64,000 nucleotides of DNA from assembly GCF_001998885.1 (NCBI RefSeq), contig NZ_CP019609.1, positions 980,001 to 1,044,000 of the forward strand. Reading direction: 5' to 3'. A model generated the notes under the pieces. That model had not been told where the DNA came from. It searched no databases and worked only from the letters and a program-made list of their open reading frames with translations. Source of the stretch: Vagococcus penaei (GTDB taxonomy: Bacteria; Bacillota; Bacilli; Lactobacillales; Vagococcaceae). The translations under genes and the position numbers were made by a program. Below, in pieces: positions 16,366-28,194 of this stretch (position 1 is the first letter of the stretch; each line of letters starts with the position of its first letter).

Positions 16366-19300
16366 ATCTTAAATAAATCAAAACAGCAATAGCTCTAAAA
16401 CGACGCAGATATTAGAAAGCCTAAAAAGATGGTTTTGGAAGCATTCAAAACAGCATAGCTCTAAAACATATTGATAGTTTCGATTGTTTCTTTGCTAGTT
16501 TTGGAAGCATTCAAAACAGCATAGCTCTAAAACGAAATAGAAGGATTAGAAGATTGGCGAGAAGTTTTGGAAGCATTCAAAACAGCATAGCTCTAAAACT
16601 TGTCAGCAATGATTGAGACGTTATTGTTTGTTTTGGAAGCATTCAAAACAGCATAGCTCTAAAACGGATGCCCAGAAGAAACTTGTAGAAAAATAGTTTT
16701 GGAAGCATTCAAAACAGCATAGCTCTAAAACAGTGTACGTGGTATGACAGCGTACGGAGCGGTTTTGGAAGCATTCAAAACAGCATAGCTCTAAAACAAA
16801 TCAGAATTTAGCACTTTCGAGCAGACAGTTTTGGAAGCATTCAAAACAGCATAGCTCTAAAACGCACCTTCTGTCTCTTTAGTCAATTTACGTGTTTTGG
16901 AAGCATTCAAAACAGCATAGCTCTAAAACTCCCTATCATCTATCCTTACTCCCCAACGGTTTTGGAAGCATTCAAAACAGCATAGCTCTAAAACATGTCG
17001 GTTTAACTCCAGGCGGTTGGATTAGTTTTGGAAGCATTCAAAACAGCATAGCTCTAAAACACATTTCGACTCATGCTTGCAATCTCGTTGGTTTTGGAAG
17101 CATTCAAAACAGCATAGCTCTAAAACGGAAGTCGCAAACACAAACCTTATGTAGCAGTTTTGGAAGCATTCAAAACAGCATAGCTCTAAAACGCTATGAG
17201 AATCAATTAAAAACTACAACTGGTTTTGGAAGCATTCAAAACAGCATAGCTCTAAAACAAATGTCGTAGCACTAACGTAGAGTTTATGCGTTTTGGAAGC
17301 ATTCAAAACAGCATAGCTCTAAAACAAAGTGTTCACAAGCAAAGCGCAAGCTAGCGTTTTGGAAGCATTCAAAACAGCATAGCTCTAAAACTGCGTTGCT
17401 TCTTCACTAGCTCGATTAACAGTTTTGGAAGCATTCAAAACAGCATAGCTCTAAAACCAAGAATATGACAACATTAGACAATTAATCGTTTTGGAAGCAT
17501 TCAAAACAGCATAGCTCTAAAACAAATGGTGTAGGAGTGCCTAAGAGCTCACAGTTTTGGAAGCATTCAAAACAGCATAGCTCTAAAACTCGGGCAAACG
17601 TTTAAACCACACGTCACCTTGTTTTGGAAGCATTCAAAACAGCATAGCTCTAAAACAAACTAGGTTCATCACCTTTTTTGAATTGAGTTTTGGAAGCATT
17701 CAAAACAGCATAGCTCTAAAACAGCTAAAGTGTGGGAAATCGAAGACGAGTAGTTTTGGAAGCATTCAAAACAGCATAGCTCTAAAACTAGTATTTTGTT
17801 CGTCTAGAAGTTTATTCGGTTTTGGAAGCATTCAAAACAGCATAGCTCTAAAACACGGAGATATCATCTTAGCTTTACGCTCAAGTTTTGGAAGCATTCA
17901 AAACAGCATAGCTCTAAAACCCTTCTCTTTAACTGATAACTCAAATAGATGTTTTGGAAGCATTCAAAACAGCATAGCTCTAAAACACCAGTTGCTGCAC
18001 CTGTTTCCTCGTCTTTGTTTTGGAAGCATTCAAAACAGCATAGCTCTAAAACCTGTTTTAGTCGCTCTAGTAGCTCCTGTTAAGTTTTGGAAGCATTCAA
18101 AACAGCATAGCTCTAAAACTGTTAATGCCGACTATTTCCTCGCCAACATGTTTTGGAAGCATTCAAAACAGCATAGCTCTAAAACTGCTTGCTCAGCTTC
18201 CATTCCAAATGCTCTGTTTTGGAAGCATTCAAAACAGCATAGCTCTAAAACGTACGCACCAGCTCAAATTGAGTTACAACAGTTTTGGAAGCATTCAAAA
18301 CAGCATAGCTCTAAAACAATTGAGCTGGATATTGTTTAGTGTTTGTTGTTTTGGAAGCATTCAAAACAGCATAGCTCTAAAACGACTAAACGTGTAACCA
18401 TTTTCGGTCACATGTTTTGGAAGCATTCAAAACAGCATAGCTCTAAAACCAACTCCTGTAGCTTCACCATTAAATGCGTGTTTTGGAAGCATTCAAAACA
18501 GCATAGCTCTAAAACTATATTAACTGCTAATCTCAATCGACGCATAGTTTTGGAAGCATTCAAAACAGCATAGCTCTAAAACGGTTAGCCAAATTTGACG
18601 CTACAATAGTTAGTTTTGGAAGCATTCAAAACAGCATAGCTCTAAAACTCAAAATCTTGGAATAAATCCAACTCTTCCGTTTTGGAAGCATTCAAAACAG
18701 CATAGCTCTAAAACACTAGTACGTTCATGGCTGATTGAGACTCTGTTTTGGAAGCATTCAAAACAGCATAGCTCTAAAACGTTTAAAATTACCGTTTGCT
18801 AAAAGAGTAAGTTTTGGAAGCATTCAAAACAGCATAGCTCTAAAACACATAACCATACCACCAGTCGCATAGGACAGTTTTGGAAGCATTCAAAACAGCA
18901 TAGCTCTAAAACTCTAGCGTTTGTATTTGCTCACTTAGTCGTGTTTTGGAAGCATTCAAAACAGCATAGCTCTAAAACTTTGCTCATAGTCTTGGCGGAC
19001 AAGCAAATGTTTTGGAAGCATTCAAAACAGCATAGCTCTAAAACTTAAAAATTAATGCGGACGGCACTATCGATGTTTTGGAAGCATTCAAAACAGCATA
19101 GCTCTAAAACGGAGTTTTAAAAGGTGCTTGGGACGGTATCGTTTTGGAAGCATTCAAAACAGCATAGCTCTAAAACACGTTCCTTTAGCGATAGTAGTTT
19201 CTCCAAGTTTTGGAAGCATTCAAAACAGCATAGCTCTAAAACCGCTGCGCTTCTTTGACTTAAATATCTTTTGTTTTGGAAGCATTCAAAACAGCATAGC

Positions 19301-20035
19301 TCTAAAACGTTAAAACATCTTTAACTCGTTGTTTTTCTGTTTTGGAAGCATTCAAAACAGCATAGCTCTAAAACATCGTGATAATCAGTCCCCAAGTCCA
19401 ACGAGTTTTGGAAGCATTCAAAACAGCATAGCTCTAAAACAAGCTAACTCTGGGAATTGCTTCACTCCATGTTTTGGAAGCATTCAAAACAGCATAGCTC
19501 TAAAACAGACGAGATGGTTATGAATGGCGTTTAAATGTTTTGGAAGCATTCAAAACAGCATAGCTCTAAAACTTCTCAGCAAAAACTTGCTGTAACCGAA
19601 TTGTTTTGGAAGCATTCAAAACAGCATAGCTCTAAAACCCTTTGCTTACAGGAATAATGTGATCAATAGTTTTGGAAGCATTCAAAACAGCATAGCTCTA
19701 AAACGTACTCAACAGTCGATCTATTTATATTCGTGTTTTGGAAGCATTCAAAACAGCATAGCTCTAAAACATGTTAGCTTTAAGCATTTCGAGTCTCGAC
19801 GTTTTGGAAGCATTCAAAACAGCATAGCTCTAAAACGTAAGGAGTGGTTAAACGCAACAGAACTAGGGTTTTGGAAGCATTCAAAACAGCATAGCTCTAA
19901 AACTGACATTTAGCACTACAAAATTTTTGCTTGGTTTTGGAAGCATTCAAAACAGCATAGCTCTAAAACAAGTGGTACTTGGCTACTGTATAGCAAGCAG
20001 TTTTGGAAGCATTCAAAACAGCATAGCTCTAAAAC
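16366..20035 (-). CRISPR. Type II-A CRISPR array: 55 intact repeats plus one degenerate, 55 spacers
   Basis: The 36-bp repeat reads, in the crRNA direction (minus strand), GTTTTAGAGCTATGCTG... ending GAATGCTTCCAAAAC. Intact copies start (plus coordinates) from 16432 to 20000. Spacing is 66 bp, occasionally 65 or 67, so spacers are 29-31 bp. A degenerate repeat at 16366-16401 marks the distal, oldest end. The leader end abuts csn2, with CTGCGAG just before the first repeat, as in other II-A leaders. The intact repeats I read are identical and no duplicate spacer was noticed. Translated frames across the array are artefacts of the repeat. Confidence 0.98.
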
Positions 20036-20157
20036 CTCGCAGAAAATTTCTCGGTTCCGTAATCGCGCCATTCATCCATAGCAAGATGTCTCTTTTGAAT
20101 GCTAATTTAGTTAGTAGATTATTCTTTTTTCAAGGAACAGTCTTTAAGTTTATTATA
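20036..20157 (-). promoter_or_regulatory. CRISPR leader and array promoter
   Basis: About 117 bp between csn2 and the first repeat. TATAAT on the minus strand (20157-20152) overlaps the csn2 stop codon and would start pre-crRNA transcription inside the leader. The last bases before the repeat, CTGCGAG, correspond to the leader-anchoring sequence that guides Cas1-Cas2 integration in II-A systems. Confidence 0.7.
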
Positions 20158-20818
20158 ACATAGTTTCACTTGTAACATAATAGTCTTTGTCGATAATAAA
20201 TTGATTAACGCCTTCAATTTTATAGTGTTCCAAAAACAAAACATCGCTATCAAATAACGAAATATATTCACTTATTTTAATTAATTCTTCTTGATTAAAA
20301 TACGAACAGACATTAATAAAAACAATGAATTTTTTCTTTGACAGGTACTTAAAAACCTGAATAATTTCTAACATTTTTTCAAATAGTGTGTCTGTTTTTG
20401 TTTCAATCTTAACGCCTAAGATTTTTAATAGTTCTAAAAAAGTAATATCGTCCAGTTCTAAATCTAACTCATGATTAAGTAACTCTACTTCAATTAGGCG
20501 CGTAATCCCCAGTGACAAGTCTTCAATCTGTGTCTTAACATCTGGTGACTCATTTAATTGTTGTTCCAAATCAGAATAGATGAGTTTTAACACGCTTGCT
20601 GCATTTATGTCAAAACCTAAGATATCCGTAATAACCAATAGTTCACTTTTATTGATGGACTGGTAATCCTGTTTATAGAGTTTCAGCTCTCCAGCTTCTT
20701 CATACTGATAAAATAAACGAATCAGTCTTGTAAATAAATCTCTCTCCTCTACTACTAAAAATGTGGCCTTGTTAATTGAGAGTGGCTCATCTAAAATAGG
20801 GAAATTAATGTGTCTCAT
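20153..20818 (-). CDS. csn2: CRISPR adaptation protein Csn2
   Basis: 221 residues, matching the short Csn2 variant of Streptococcus/Enterococcus II-A systems. It begins [15 protein letters not shown], a typical Csn2 start, and is overlapped by cas2 for 14 nt. Csn2 forms a tetrameric ring that slides on DNA ends and is required with Cas1, Cas2 and Cas9 for spacer acquisition. Its position as last gene of cas9-cas1-cas2-csn2 defines subtype II-A. The reading frame is intact. Confidence 0.95.
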   Translation of the reverse strand: MRHINFPILDEPLSINKATFLVVEERDLFTRLIRLFYQYEEAGELKLYKQDYQSINKSELLVITDILGFDINAASVLKLIYSDLEQQLNESPDVKTQIEDLSLGITRLIEVELLNHELDLELDDITFLELLKILGVKIETKTDTLFEKMLEIIQVFKYLSKKKFIVFINVCSYFNQEELIKISEYISLFDSDVLFLEHYKIEGVNQFIIDKDYYVTSETML

Positions 20819-21146
20819 AATTATCTCCTAAAAAAATAATTCTAGTATCTGTATTACTAACAGTTGTATCATACTCTCCATGTAAATAAAGCATTTTAGA
20901 AAATTGTTTTTCAGTCACCGTTAACGCAGTAATTAAGCCTTTTTTAGGATTATTCTTTTTCAATCGTGCTGTCATCGCTTGACTCGCTGAATTATTTAAT
21001 AAAATTTTGCTATAGACAGAGTATTGATGCATAATAAACCCTTCACTGAGTAAAAATTTGCGAAATAAGCGATAGGCTTTTCTATCATCCGCCGTTTCTG
21101 TTGGTATATCAAACATAACTAACATTCTCATATATCGATAACTCAT
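20805..21146 (-). CDS. cas2: CRISPR-associated endoribonuclease-fold protein Cas2
   Basis: 113 residues. [32 protein letters not shown] is the first strand and helix of the Cas2 ferredoxin fold, with the conserved Asp near residue 13. Cas2 dimerises and bridges two Cas1 dimers in the integrase. Four bases overlap the cas1 stop and 14 overlap csn2, so it is translated from a compact operon. Length and order match II-A systems. Confidence 0.95.
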   Translation of the reverse strand: MSYRYMRMLVMFDIPTETADDRKAYRLFRKFLLSEGFIMHQYSVYSKILLNNSASQAMTARLKKNNPKKGLITALTVTEKQFSKMLYLHGEYDTTVSNTDTRIIFLGDNYETH

Positions 21147-22009
21147 ATCCTAAACATAGGAACTCCTTCCCTTTCTCCATTTAAAGCTTTTACTATTTTT
21201 TTTGTATAATCACTAACAATATTAGTTAAAAACATTTCTTTATTATCGTAATGATACGTGTCATTGAATAAATCAAATAGACATCGTTTCATTACATAGA
21301 ATGGTTCATCTCGATTTTCATAGATGATAGCATCCACTAAGACACGAAATGGTTCCATCAAATCACTTGCCAAATTAAAATCATTAAACTGGTTGGCATG
21401 TTTGAGTCCAATTTGTGTCATACAACCATTTTTACTAATTTCTCTAGCAAACAAACTCATCAATAGTGTATATCCATAATTTAAACCGGCATTGATGTCA
21501 TTTTCTGACTCTCTTGTAAATTTAGTACCAAATAACGTATTAAAATAAATTCTCGCTGCATGACCTTCACGATTTGTTGGGTCAAAAAGACCCAACGAAT
21601 CATGTAAATACAAAATCGCATCTGATTTCTCATAAAAAGCCAAGTGTTTTAAAAAGTAACTTTGATTAATGATTTTTTGTGAAATAATGTCTGTCCAAAT
21701 AGTTGCTTTTTGTTCATACGACCAATTAATTTGTTTTGGTAACTGGAGACTACTATTGTGACAACCAAAAAACGGCATCATTTTACCAATTGGCAACCGC
21801 TTATCATCGCAAAAAATCACTAAAATATTTTCGTCAATTAAGCGTTTCATCAACATAGTTGTAATCGTGATATTAGTGGTCTCTAACAATAGACTATCTA
21901 TTTCCGATAAATGAATCATTTCTCGACTGTCAACAGATTTAAAAATAAGGTGATTATTTTGATAAGATAATTTCGAGTGTGTGTTGATAATCACTGTCCG
22001 CCATCCCAT
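21143..22009 (-). CDS. cas1: CRISPR integrase Cas1
   Basis: 288 residues, the II-A length. It starts [23 protein letters not shown]. The catalytic domain keeps [13 protein letters not shown] with the first acidic region, the conserved His in [23 protein letters not shown], and Asp/Glu residues of LASDLMEPF for metal binding. It inserts spacers at the leader-repeat junction. It follows cas9 by five bases. Intact, so adaptation should be functional. Confidence 0.95.
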   Translation of the reverse strand: MGWRTVIINTHSKLSYQNNHLIFKSVDSREMIHLSEIDSLLLETTNITITTMLMKRLIDENILVIFCDDKRLPIGKMMPFFGCHNSSLQLPKQINWSYEQKATIWTDIISQKIINQSYFLKHLAFYEKSDAILYLHDSLGLFDPTNREGHAARIYFNTLFGTKFTRESENDINAGLNYGYTLLMSLFAREISKNGCMTQIGLKHANQFNDFNLASDLMEPFRVLVDAIIYENRDEPFYVMKRCLFDLFNDTYHYDNKEMFLTNIVSDYTKKIVKALNGEREGVPMFRI

Positions 22010-22014
22010 AATTG

Positions 22015-25000
22015 CTACCTCTTAATTTTCCAACGTGACTCATAAAGTCCCGTCACTGACTGATTGACAACACATCCGTCAAAAATAGCAGTGAAATCCG
22101 CTTTAGTTCGGTATCTATGCCTAGCTATCTTGCAATCATAAAAATTAAATTCCATAGCCGCTCCTATTTTAGTGAATTTTAGTAAATTGATAAAGGCTTC
22201 AGCCGTTTCAATGATAGTATTCTGGCGATTTATTTCGTAGGCCGCTTCAATTTTTTTCAGTACATTATCTGCTGCCAAATACTTTCTAGCAAATACTAAT
22301 ATGTCATTAAGTAATCGATCGTAGTCTTCTCGATGGGTGGTCACATAGTCTAAGCTATCTAAATTACCGGCGATGGCTTTTTTAGAGTGGGCAATCAACG
22401 CCATCATCTTATCTGATAAAACTAATTGGTTGCCTTTTTGTAACTCATCGGCACTAGCTAAGAAGCGTTTCGTCCCATCTTCTTGTAAGAACAAGGAAAA
22501 TTTAGGTAATTCAAAATGAAGCGTTGGTGAGATAAATCCTAATGACTCTAGGTATGCTATTTTATCAGCTTCATAGGTTTTTTGTTTCAATAATGAAATA
22601 CCTATCACGTCATAAGTGAGAGCTTTCTTCTTACCTTTTACATGTGAAATCAAGACAGAATAAACAATCGTAGGACTATTAAAACCACCATATACGGTCG
22701 AATCAAGCCCATTTTTACGTGGAATCAGCGTCCCTTGAGCTGCTTTAGGATAGATGGTTTCATTTGTTAGTTTGTCCGTTTGCTTCTCAACTTTTTTGAC
22801 AATAGACATTTGCTTAGAAGATAGTGTGCGTTTAATCGTTTTTATCGTTGTAGGTGACCAGATAATTTCTCCATTAGCATCGGCTACTCGGTCATCTGTT
22901 TTTAAAAACTTCATGATATTGGTGTAGAGGTCTTTTTTTTGTGTCGCTTTGAACCGATTAATCAAACGGCCCTTCACAAATTTACCATACACAAACTCTG
23001 GTTTCAGTTGTGGATACTTACGTAAAAGCAATGACCCCACGACGGCATTCAAATACGCATCATGTGCATGATGATAGTCATTCAATTCCCTAATCTTGTA
23101 GAGATTAAACTGTTTTCTAAATTGGTTAGTCAGAGAGGACTTCAAAGTGACAATTTGTACTGCTTGATTGTCTTCCTGCCCGTCATTAAACTGACTATCT
23201 AAAATTTGGGCAACGTGTTTCGTTATTTGTCTTGTTTCAACCAATTGTCTTCTAATAAACCCCTCTTTATCCGCAGGTGTCAGTCCCCCACGTTCGCTCT
23301 TCGTCAAATTATCGTATTTTCGCTTACTAATAAGTTTCGCATCTAACAATTTTTTCCAAAAATATTTTTGTTTTTTAACAATTTCACTACTTGGGACGTC
23401 ATCTGATTTTCCTCGGTTTGCCTTTGAACTCACTAACACACAATTATCTAATGAATCATCTTTAATAAAACTTTGCGGAATAATGTGATCCACATCGTAA
23501 TTAGATAATGCATGAATATTTAAGTCGGCACCTGTATACATGTCTTTTCCAGCCTGTAGATAGTATAAAAATAACTTGTCATTTTTTAATTTATCATTCG
23601 ATGTCGGGTACTCTTTCAATAAATCACTTTGAAAATCTGCTAACATTTTTTCTAAGGCTTTTAATCGAGAATTCGTTTTTTTACTGATTTCATTACTCCT
23701 AGCCATCTCAATGACAATTGACTGTGGCGGGTGACCCATGATACCAACAATTTCATTAACGATAGTCAAACTTTGAAGAATGCCTTTTTTGATAGCTGGA
23801 CTTCCTGCTAAACCATGAATAACTTGACGGATGTCTTCTTCTTGTACTGTTGGTTGTGCTGCTGCGATATCTTCTTTAAAAGACAAAGAAACATCATTAA
23901 TCAACTGCATGAAATTACGATTGATATTTTTAGGCATACCGTCGTCCTCAATCAAATAATCCATTATTGACTTACCAGTAGTCTTATCTTTTAAACCAAC
24001 TAATAATTTTTGCGACAGTCTCCCCCAGCCAGTATAATGACGGCGTTCCATTTTTTTCAATGTCTCTTGGCTAAAGCACGTGTCATATTTTTTTAGTTGT
24101 TCACGGATCATTTTACGGTCTTCAAAAACCGTTAATAATTTCACCACATCTTCTAATGTATCTACATTGGCTTCATCATCAAGGAATTCTTGTGGAACAC
24201 CTAATTTTACAAAGTCATGATACACCGTGTATTTAGCATTAAAGGCGGTTTCAATCCCATCAATTTGTGTGCTATCCAATTGGTAATAATTAGCAAAATA
24301 ATCTTCTAGCAATTTACGTGTTACTTTTCGATGTTTTTTAAATAGATGATTGACTATCTCTCGTTTCTCATTGCCGGATAAGTTGAGACGTTCATTTTTT
24401 TCATTAGTATACGTCAGTTTAGTCAGCTCATTAAAAATCATGTATTTCTGATACAAGAAACTATTTTTAGGTAAGACTTTTTCAGTCGGTAAGTAACTGT
24501 CATTATTGGTCATCCTTTCAATAAAATCAACAGATGATTGGTATGTATCAACACGTTCAGTAAAATTCCATGGTCTAATCTCACCAGGGGACTTTCTAGT
24601 TAACCAACCAAACGAACTATTATGATTACTCAAAGGACCCACATAATAAGGAATTCTAAATGTCATAATGTCTATTATCTTATCTTTATTTTTTTCAATT
24701 GACGTGTAATACTTTGATTGATTTTCAAGAATGGCATTTAGCTCATCCAAATGAATTTGATGAGGAATCACGCCATTATCATACGTTCGTTGTTTTCGTA
24801 AAAAGTTTTCTTGGTCAATTTTGTCAATAAAATATGCCGCATCTGGCGTATTGTCTAACGTCTTTTTAACAAATTTATAAAATTCTTCCTCTGTTGCTTC
24901 ACCATCAATGTACCCAGCATAGCCTTTTTTGCTACTATCCTTAAAGATAGTATCGTACTGTTTTGGTAGATATTCACGCACATATTTCTTAAACAATTTC

Positions 25001-26013
25001 AAATCGTTCTGATGCTGGGTATAACGTTCAATCATACTCGCGGATAATTTTGCATTTGTTTCTGTATCTTTTGTACTTAATATGCCTGATAATTCGATGG
25101 CATCGTATACATTTTTTGCCGCAACAAACACATCAGCAAAATCATCCCCTACTTCTGCCAAGAGTTCGCCCAGTTCTTCTTCGTATTCAATCTTGGAAAA
25201 TTGTAGTTTGGCATCTGCCTCTAAAGCAAATGTCTTTTTAAAATTCCCTTGATTCCCTACAATTAATTTAATAAATTGGGCAAACGTACCCGTTGATTTT
25301 TCAGATGGAAAGAGTGCCAATATTGCGTCACTTTTTCGACTACGTGAGGTCTTAGCTGTAACAATTGACTCGACTAAAACAGTAGTATCAACTGGTGACA
25401 AAGCTAATCCAGGAACTTGCGTAATAAATTTTTCATTGTAATTGTTTAAGAATTGTTGGAATGTATTATTAATTGACGTATTGGCTGAATTCAACTGACC
25501 TTCAATTAGAAAATGGCCTCGATATTTAACGATATGGGCAATAGCTAAGTAAACTAATCGAATATCTGCTTTTTGTGTGGAATCAGCTAGTTCTTTGCGC
25601 AAATGATAAATTGTGGGATACTCATTGTGGTAGTTAATTTCCTCATCTAATGTACCAAAAATCGGATATTTAGTGTGGCGTTTGGCATCTTTCACTAAAA
25701 AACTATCTTCTAGTCGATGAAAAAAGTGAGCATCTAGTTGATGAATGTCATCTTTGAAAATTGTTTGTAAATAGTTTAAACGGTTACGCCTTCTAAGATA
25801 GCGACGACGAGTGGTCCTTTTGATGCGTCGACTCTCCGCCGTCTGTCCTTCATCAAATAAACGAACTCCCCAAAAATTTTTCTTTTGTGCCTTAACTGTC
25901 GTATCTCCATAAATCGGCATTTTCCGTCTAACAAGTTGGTAATCTTCTTTTATCACTGACCAACCCACCGAATTTGTTCCAATATCTAATCCAATTGTAT
26001 AATTCGCTCGCAT
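22015..26013 (-). CDS. cas9: Type II-A effector nuclease Cas9
   Basis: 1332 residues, close to Streptococcus pyogenes Cas9. Ruv[16 protein letters not shown] has Asp10; an Arg-rich bridge helix follows ([15 protein letters not shown]). RuvC-II is [10 protein letters not shown], the HNH domain is [19 protein letters not shown], and RuvC-III is [13 protein letters not shown]. Near the C-terminus IARHRYRTK aligns with the SpCas9 IDRKRYTST segment that carries Arg1333 and Arg1335, so an NGG-like PAM is predicted. Start follows AGGAGGAGAAGTAG. With the divergent tracrRNA it forms the crRNA-guided DNA interference complex. All catalytic motifs are intact. Confidence 0.98.
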   Translation of the reverse strand: MRANYTIGLDIGTNSVGWSVIKEDYQLVRRKMPIYGDTTVKAQKKNFWGVRLFDEGQTAESRRIKRTTRRRYLRRRNRLNYLQTIFKDDIHQLDAHFFHRLEDSFLVKDAKRHTKYPIFGTLDEEINYHNEYPTIYHLRKELADSTQKADIRLVYLAIAHIVKYRGHFLIEGQLNSANTSINNTFQQFLNNYNEKFITQVPGLALSPVDTTVLVESIVTAKTSRSRKSDAILALFPSEKSTGTFAQFIKLIVGNQGNFKKTFALEADAKLQFSKIEYEEELGELLAEVGDDFADVFVAAKNVYDAIELSGILSTKDTETNAKLSASMIERYTQHQNDLKLFKKYVREYLPKQYDTIFKDSSKKGYAGYIDGEATEEEFYKFVKKTLDNTPDAAYFIDKIDQENFLRKQRTYDNGVIPHQIHLDELNAILENQSKYYTSIEKNKDKIIDIMTFRIPYYVGPLSNHNSSFGWLTRKSPGEIRPWNFTERVDTYQSSVDFIERMTNNDSYLPTEKVLPKNSFLYQKYMIFNELTKLTYTNEKNERLNLSGNEKREIVNHLFKKHRKVTRKLLEDYFANYYQLDSTQIDGIETAFNAKYTVYHDFVKLGVPQEFLDDEANVDTLEDVVKLLTVFEDRKMIREQLKKYDTCFSQETLKKMERRHYTGWGRLSQKLLVGLKDKTTGKSIMDYLIEDDGMPKNINRNFMQLINDVSLSFKEDIAAAQPTVQEEDIRQVIHGLAGSPAIKKGILQSLTIVNEIVGIMGHPPQSIVIEMARSNEISKKTNSRLKALEKMLADFQSDLLKEYPTSNDKLKNDKLFLYYLQAGKDMYTGADLNIHALSNYDVDHIIPQSFIKDDSLDNCVLVSSKANRGKSDDVPSSEIVKKQKYFWKKLLDAKLISKRKYDNLTKSERGGLTPADKEGFIRRQLVETRQITKHVAQILDSQFNDGQEDNQAVQIVTLKSSLTNQFRKQFNLYKIRELNDYHHAHDAYLNAVVGSLLLRKYPQLKPEFVYGKFVKGRLINRFKATQKKDLYTNIMKFLKTDDRVADANGEIIWSPTTIKTIKRTLSSKQMSIVKKVEKQTDKLTNETIYPKAAQGTLIPRKNGLDSTVYGGFNSPTIVYSVLISHVKGKKKALTYDVIGISLLKQKTYEADKIAYLESLGFISPTLHFELPKFSLFLQEDGTKRFLASADELQKGNQLVLSDKMMALIAHSKKAIAGNLDSLDYVTTHREDYDRLLNDILVFARKYLAADNVLKKIEAAYEINRQNTIIETAEAFINLLKFTKIGAAMEFNFYDCKIARHRYRTKADFTAIFDGCVVNQSVTGLYESRWKIKR

Positions 26014-26057
26014 CTACTTCTCCTCCTATTTATCCGCACTCTTATTGCAGTCAACTC

Positions 26058-26085
26058 TTGCATAATTTTTCCAATATGCTATAAT
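26058..26085 (+). promoter_or_regulatory. tracrRNA promoter
   Basis: TTGCAT (26058-26063), 16-bp spacer, TATAAT (26080-26085), giving a predicted transcript start near 26092. Confidence 0.75.
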
Positions 26086-26091
26086 AACGTT

Positions 26092-26180
26092 GTTGGTAGC
26101 ATTCAAAACAACATAGCAAGTTAAAATAAGGCTTAGTCCGTAAGCAACTATTCTAGTGGCACTGTCTCGGTGCTTTTTTT
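26092..26180 (+). ncRNA. tracrRNA of the II-A system
   Basis: The anti-repeat AGCATTCAAAACAACATAGC pairs with the crRNA repeat with few mismatches. The segment AAGTTAAAATAAGGC, then TTAGTCCG (nexus), follows as in the S. pyogenes tracrRNA. The final hairpin GGCACTGTCTCGGTGC runs into a T7 tract as terminator. It is divergent from cas9, the standard S. pyogenes-like layout. A short hairpin CAACTATTCTAGTGG replaces the usual stem-loop 2 region. About 89 nt long if transcription starts at 26092. Confidence 0.93.
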
Positions 26181-26225
26181 ATTTACCTAAATTATAACAT
26201 ATTTTATATATATAAATAACAAATA

Positions 26226-26276
26226 ATGATAAAAAGTCAAGAACACTACTAAGTAAGTGCTCTTGACTTTTTGTCA
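26226..26276. terminator. Hairpin terminator between tracrRNA and P-type ATPase gene
   Basis: AAAAAGTCAAGA and TCTTGACTTTTT form the stem, extended by AATGA/TCATT outside. It has A- and T-runs on both sides and so can stop minus-strand transcription of the ATPase gene. Confidence 0.75.
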
Positions 26277-26370
26277 TTATCAAATAAAAATTTACTATAA
26301 TCTAATTGTAGTTCATGTAAAAAACTATCTACTTAAAAGATAGTCAATACTTCTTAATAATATTTAGATA

Positions 26371-28185
26371 TTAATGTTTTACTTTCAGTGGCAACTCACG
26401 ACGAGCTCTTAATGCGGAGAGAATGGATACCGTATCAACAACTTCTTGTAGGACAGCCCCAATCAATGCTGGAATGACACCAGTACTCGCAATTAGCATT
26501 AAAACAACACAAATCAGCAATCCAATTAAAACCGATTGTCGTGCAATACGCATGGTATCTTTAGATAGTCGCACAGCCTCTGCGACCCGAGTTAAATCAT
26601 CCTTTAAAATAACAGCATCAGCACTCTCACTAGCTGCAGTTGATCCTGTAGCTCCCATTGCAATCCCTACATCAGCGACAGTTAGAGCTAATACATCATT
26701 GACCCCGTCACCTACCATAATAACTGGACGACTGGTTTGTTCTAATTTTTTAAGTACCTCGATTTTTTCTTCAGGCAAACAGTTAGCATGAATATCAGAA
26801 ATACCAACTTGACGACCGATTTGTTCGGCAATTGATTGATGATCACCTGTTAGCATCACCGTTTGATGAATACCTAATTCATTAAGTTGTTGAATTGTTG
26901 CTTTCGATTCTGGTCGTACTGTATCTTTAAACGTAATATAACCCGCATACTCTTTATTAATCGCAATATATACAACTGTTTGGTCAACAGAAACTTCATT
27001 AGTAGTACCGGCGAATTTGGCTTTACCAACGTGTACACTTTGGTCATTTACAGTAGCTTCAATCCCTTGACCGGTGACTTCTTCTAGGTTTTTAACCGCA
27101 AATAAATCAACCTTATGACTCTTACCATACTCAACCAATGAACGAGCTAAAATATGATTTGATTCTTGTTCAGCACTAATTGCATATTGAAGTAACTGTT
27201 CTTCGGAATAACTATCTTTAGCAACATGAATCGCATCAACGAATAACTTACCTTCAGTTAATGTCCCAGTCTTGTCAAAAGCAATACTTTTTGCTTTAGC
27301 TAATTTTTCAATTGTTGTCCCTGTTTTTACCACGATACCATTACGACTCGAGCGACTCATGCCTGCAACTAAAGCAACAGGTGCAGCTAAAATTAAAGGG
27401 CATGGTGACGCAACAACTAGCACTTCTGCAAAACGGACCGGATCTTTCGATACAAACCACGCAACACCACCAATAAAATATGCTGTCAATGTAAACGGCA
27501 CAGCATAGCGATCAGCTAAACGCACAAAATGCGCAGGTTTTGCTTCCGATTCACGAACTAATTTAACGAGTGATTGGTACTGACTATCAATTGCCCGCTT
27601 AGTTACTTTAAAACGAATAGCCGCATCACCGTTAATCGTTCCGGACATGAGCGTATCATCAACTTTTTTTTCAACGGGTTTTGACTCACCAGTTAAAGAA
27701 GATTCATCGACCATCGTTTCACCTTCAACAATGATACCATCGACTGGAACAATTTCACTAGGTTTTACTAAAATCAAATCATCTATCTCCACTTGGTCAA
27801 CAGGAATATCTTCTACTTGATTGTCAACGACACGATGGGCAATTTGCGGAGAATTATCAAGTAATGACCGCAACTCACGACTAGCTTGACGACTGGCATA
27901 ATCTTCTAAACTGTCGCCACCTGTCAGCATGATTAAAATCATTAAACTGGCCCAATACTCACCAACCAATAAGGTCGCAATAATCGCTGTTATGGCTAAG
28001 ATATCGACACCATATTTTCCTGATTTCAACGTTTTAATCATACCAATAAACATCGAAATTGTTGTCATCCCACCAACTACAACAATTAACCAAAAAGCAA
28101 TTTTCGGTTGATGAAACACAAATTCAGCTAAAAGTGCCACAACACCAACTAAAAGTGTACTCATAAACTTTTTGAAATTACTCAT
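26371..28185 (-). CDS. P1B-type heavy-metal-translocating ATPase with SPC motif
   Basis: 604 residues from the ATG at 28185 (MSNFKKFMSTLL), six bases after GAGGTGG; an upstream GTG is less likely. Phosphorylation motif DKTGTLT, actuator TGES, hinge GDGVNDVLAL. The ion-site helix carries SPCPL rather than CPC, the P1B-4 type seen in Fe(II)/Co(II)/Zn(II) exporters, but the last helices have LQEVVD where P1B-4 pumps usually have an HEG motif. The HP motif reads SNHILA. There is no N-terminal metal-binding domain. Probably a divalent cation efflux pump in the plasma membrane; metal not assignable. Confidence 0.85.
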   Translation of the reverse strand: MSNFKKFMSTLLVGVVALLAEFVFHQPKIAFWLIVVVGGMTTISMFIGMIKTLKSGKYGVDILAITAIIATLLVGEYWASLMILIMLTGGDSLEDYASRQASRELRSLLDNSPQIAHRVVDNQVEDIPVDQVEIDDLILVKPSEIVPVDGIIVEGETMVDESSLTGESKPVEKKVDDTLMSGTINGDAAIRFKVTKRAIDSQYQSLVKLVRESEAKPAHFVRLADRYAVPFTLTAYFIGGVAWFVSKDPVRFAEVLVVASPCPLILAAPVALVAGMSRSSRNGIVVKTGTTIEKLAKAKSIAFDKTGTLTEGKLFVDAIHVAKDSYSEEQLLQYAISAEQESNHILARSLVEYGKSHKVDLFAVKNLEEVTGQGIEATVNDQSVHVGKAKFAGTTNEVSVDQTVVYIAINKEYAGYITFKDTVRPESKATIQQLNELGIHQTVMLTGDHQSIAEQIGRQVGISDIHANCLPEEKIEVLKKLEQTSRPVIMVGDGVNDVLALTVADVGIAMGATGSTAASESADAVILKDDLTRVAEAVRLSKDTMRIARQSVLIGLLICVVLMLIASTGVIPALIGAVLQEVVDTVSILSALRARRELPLKVKH

Positions 28186-28194
28186 TTCTTCCAC

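Noticed and set aside
16892-20163. Several ORFs with repeated FGSIQNSIALK or FWKHSKQHSSKT peptides
   Set aside because: They are translations of the CRISPR repeat and spacers, not proteins.
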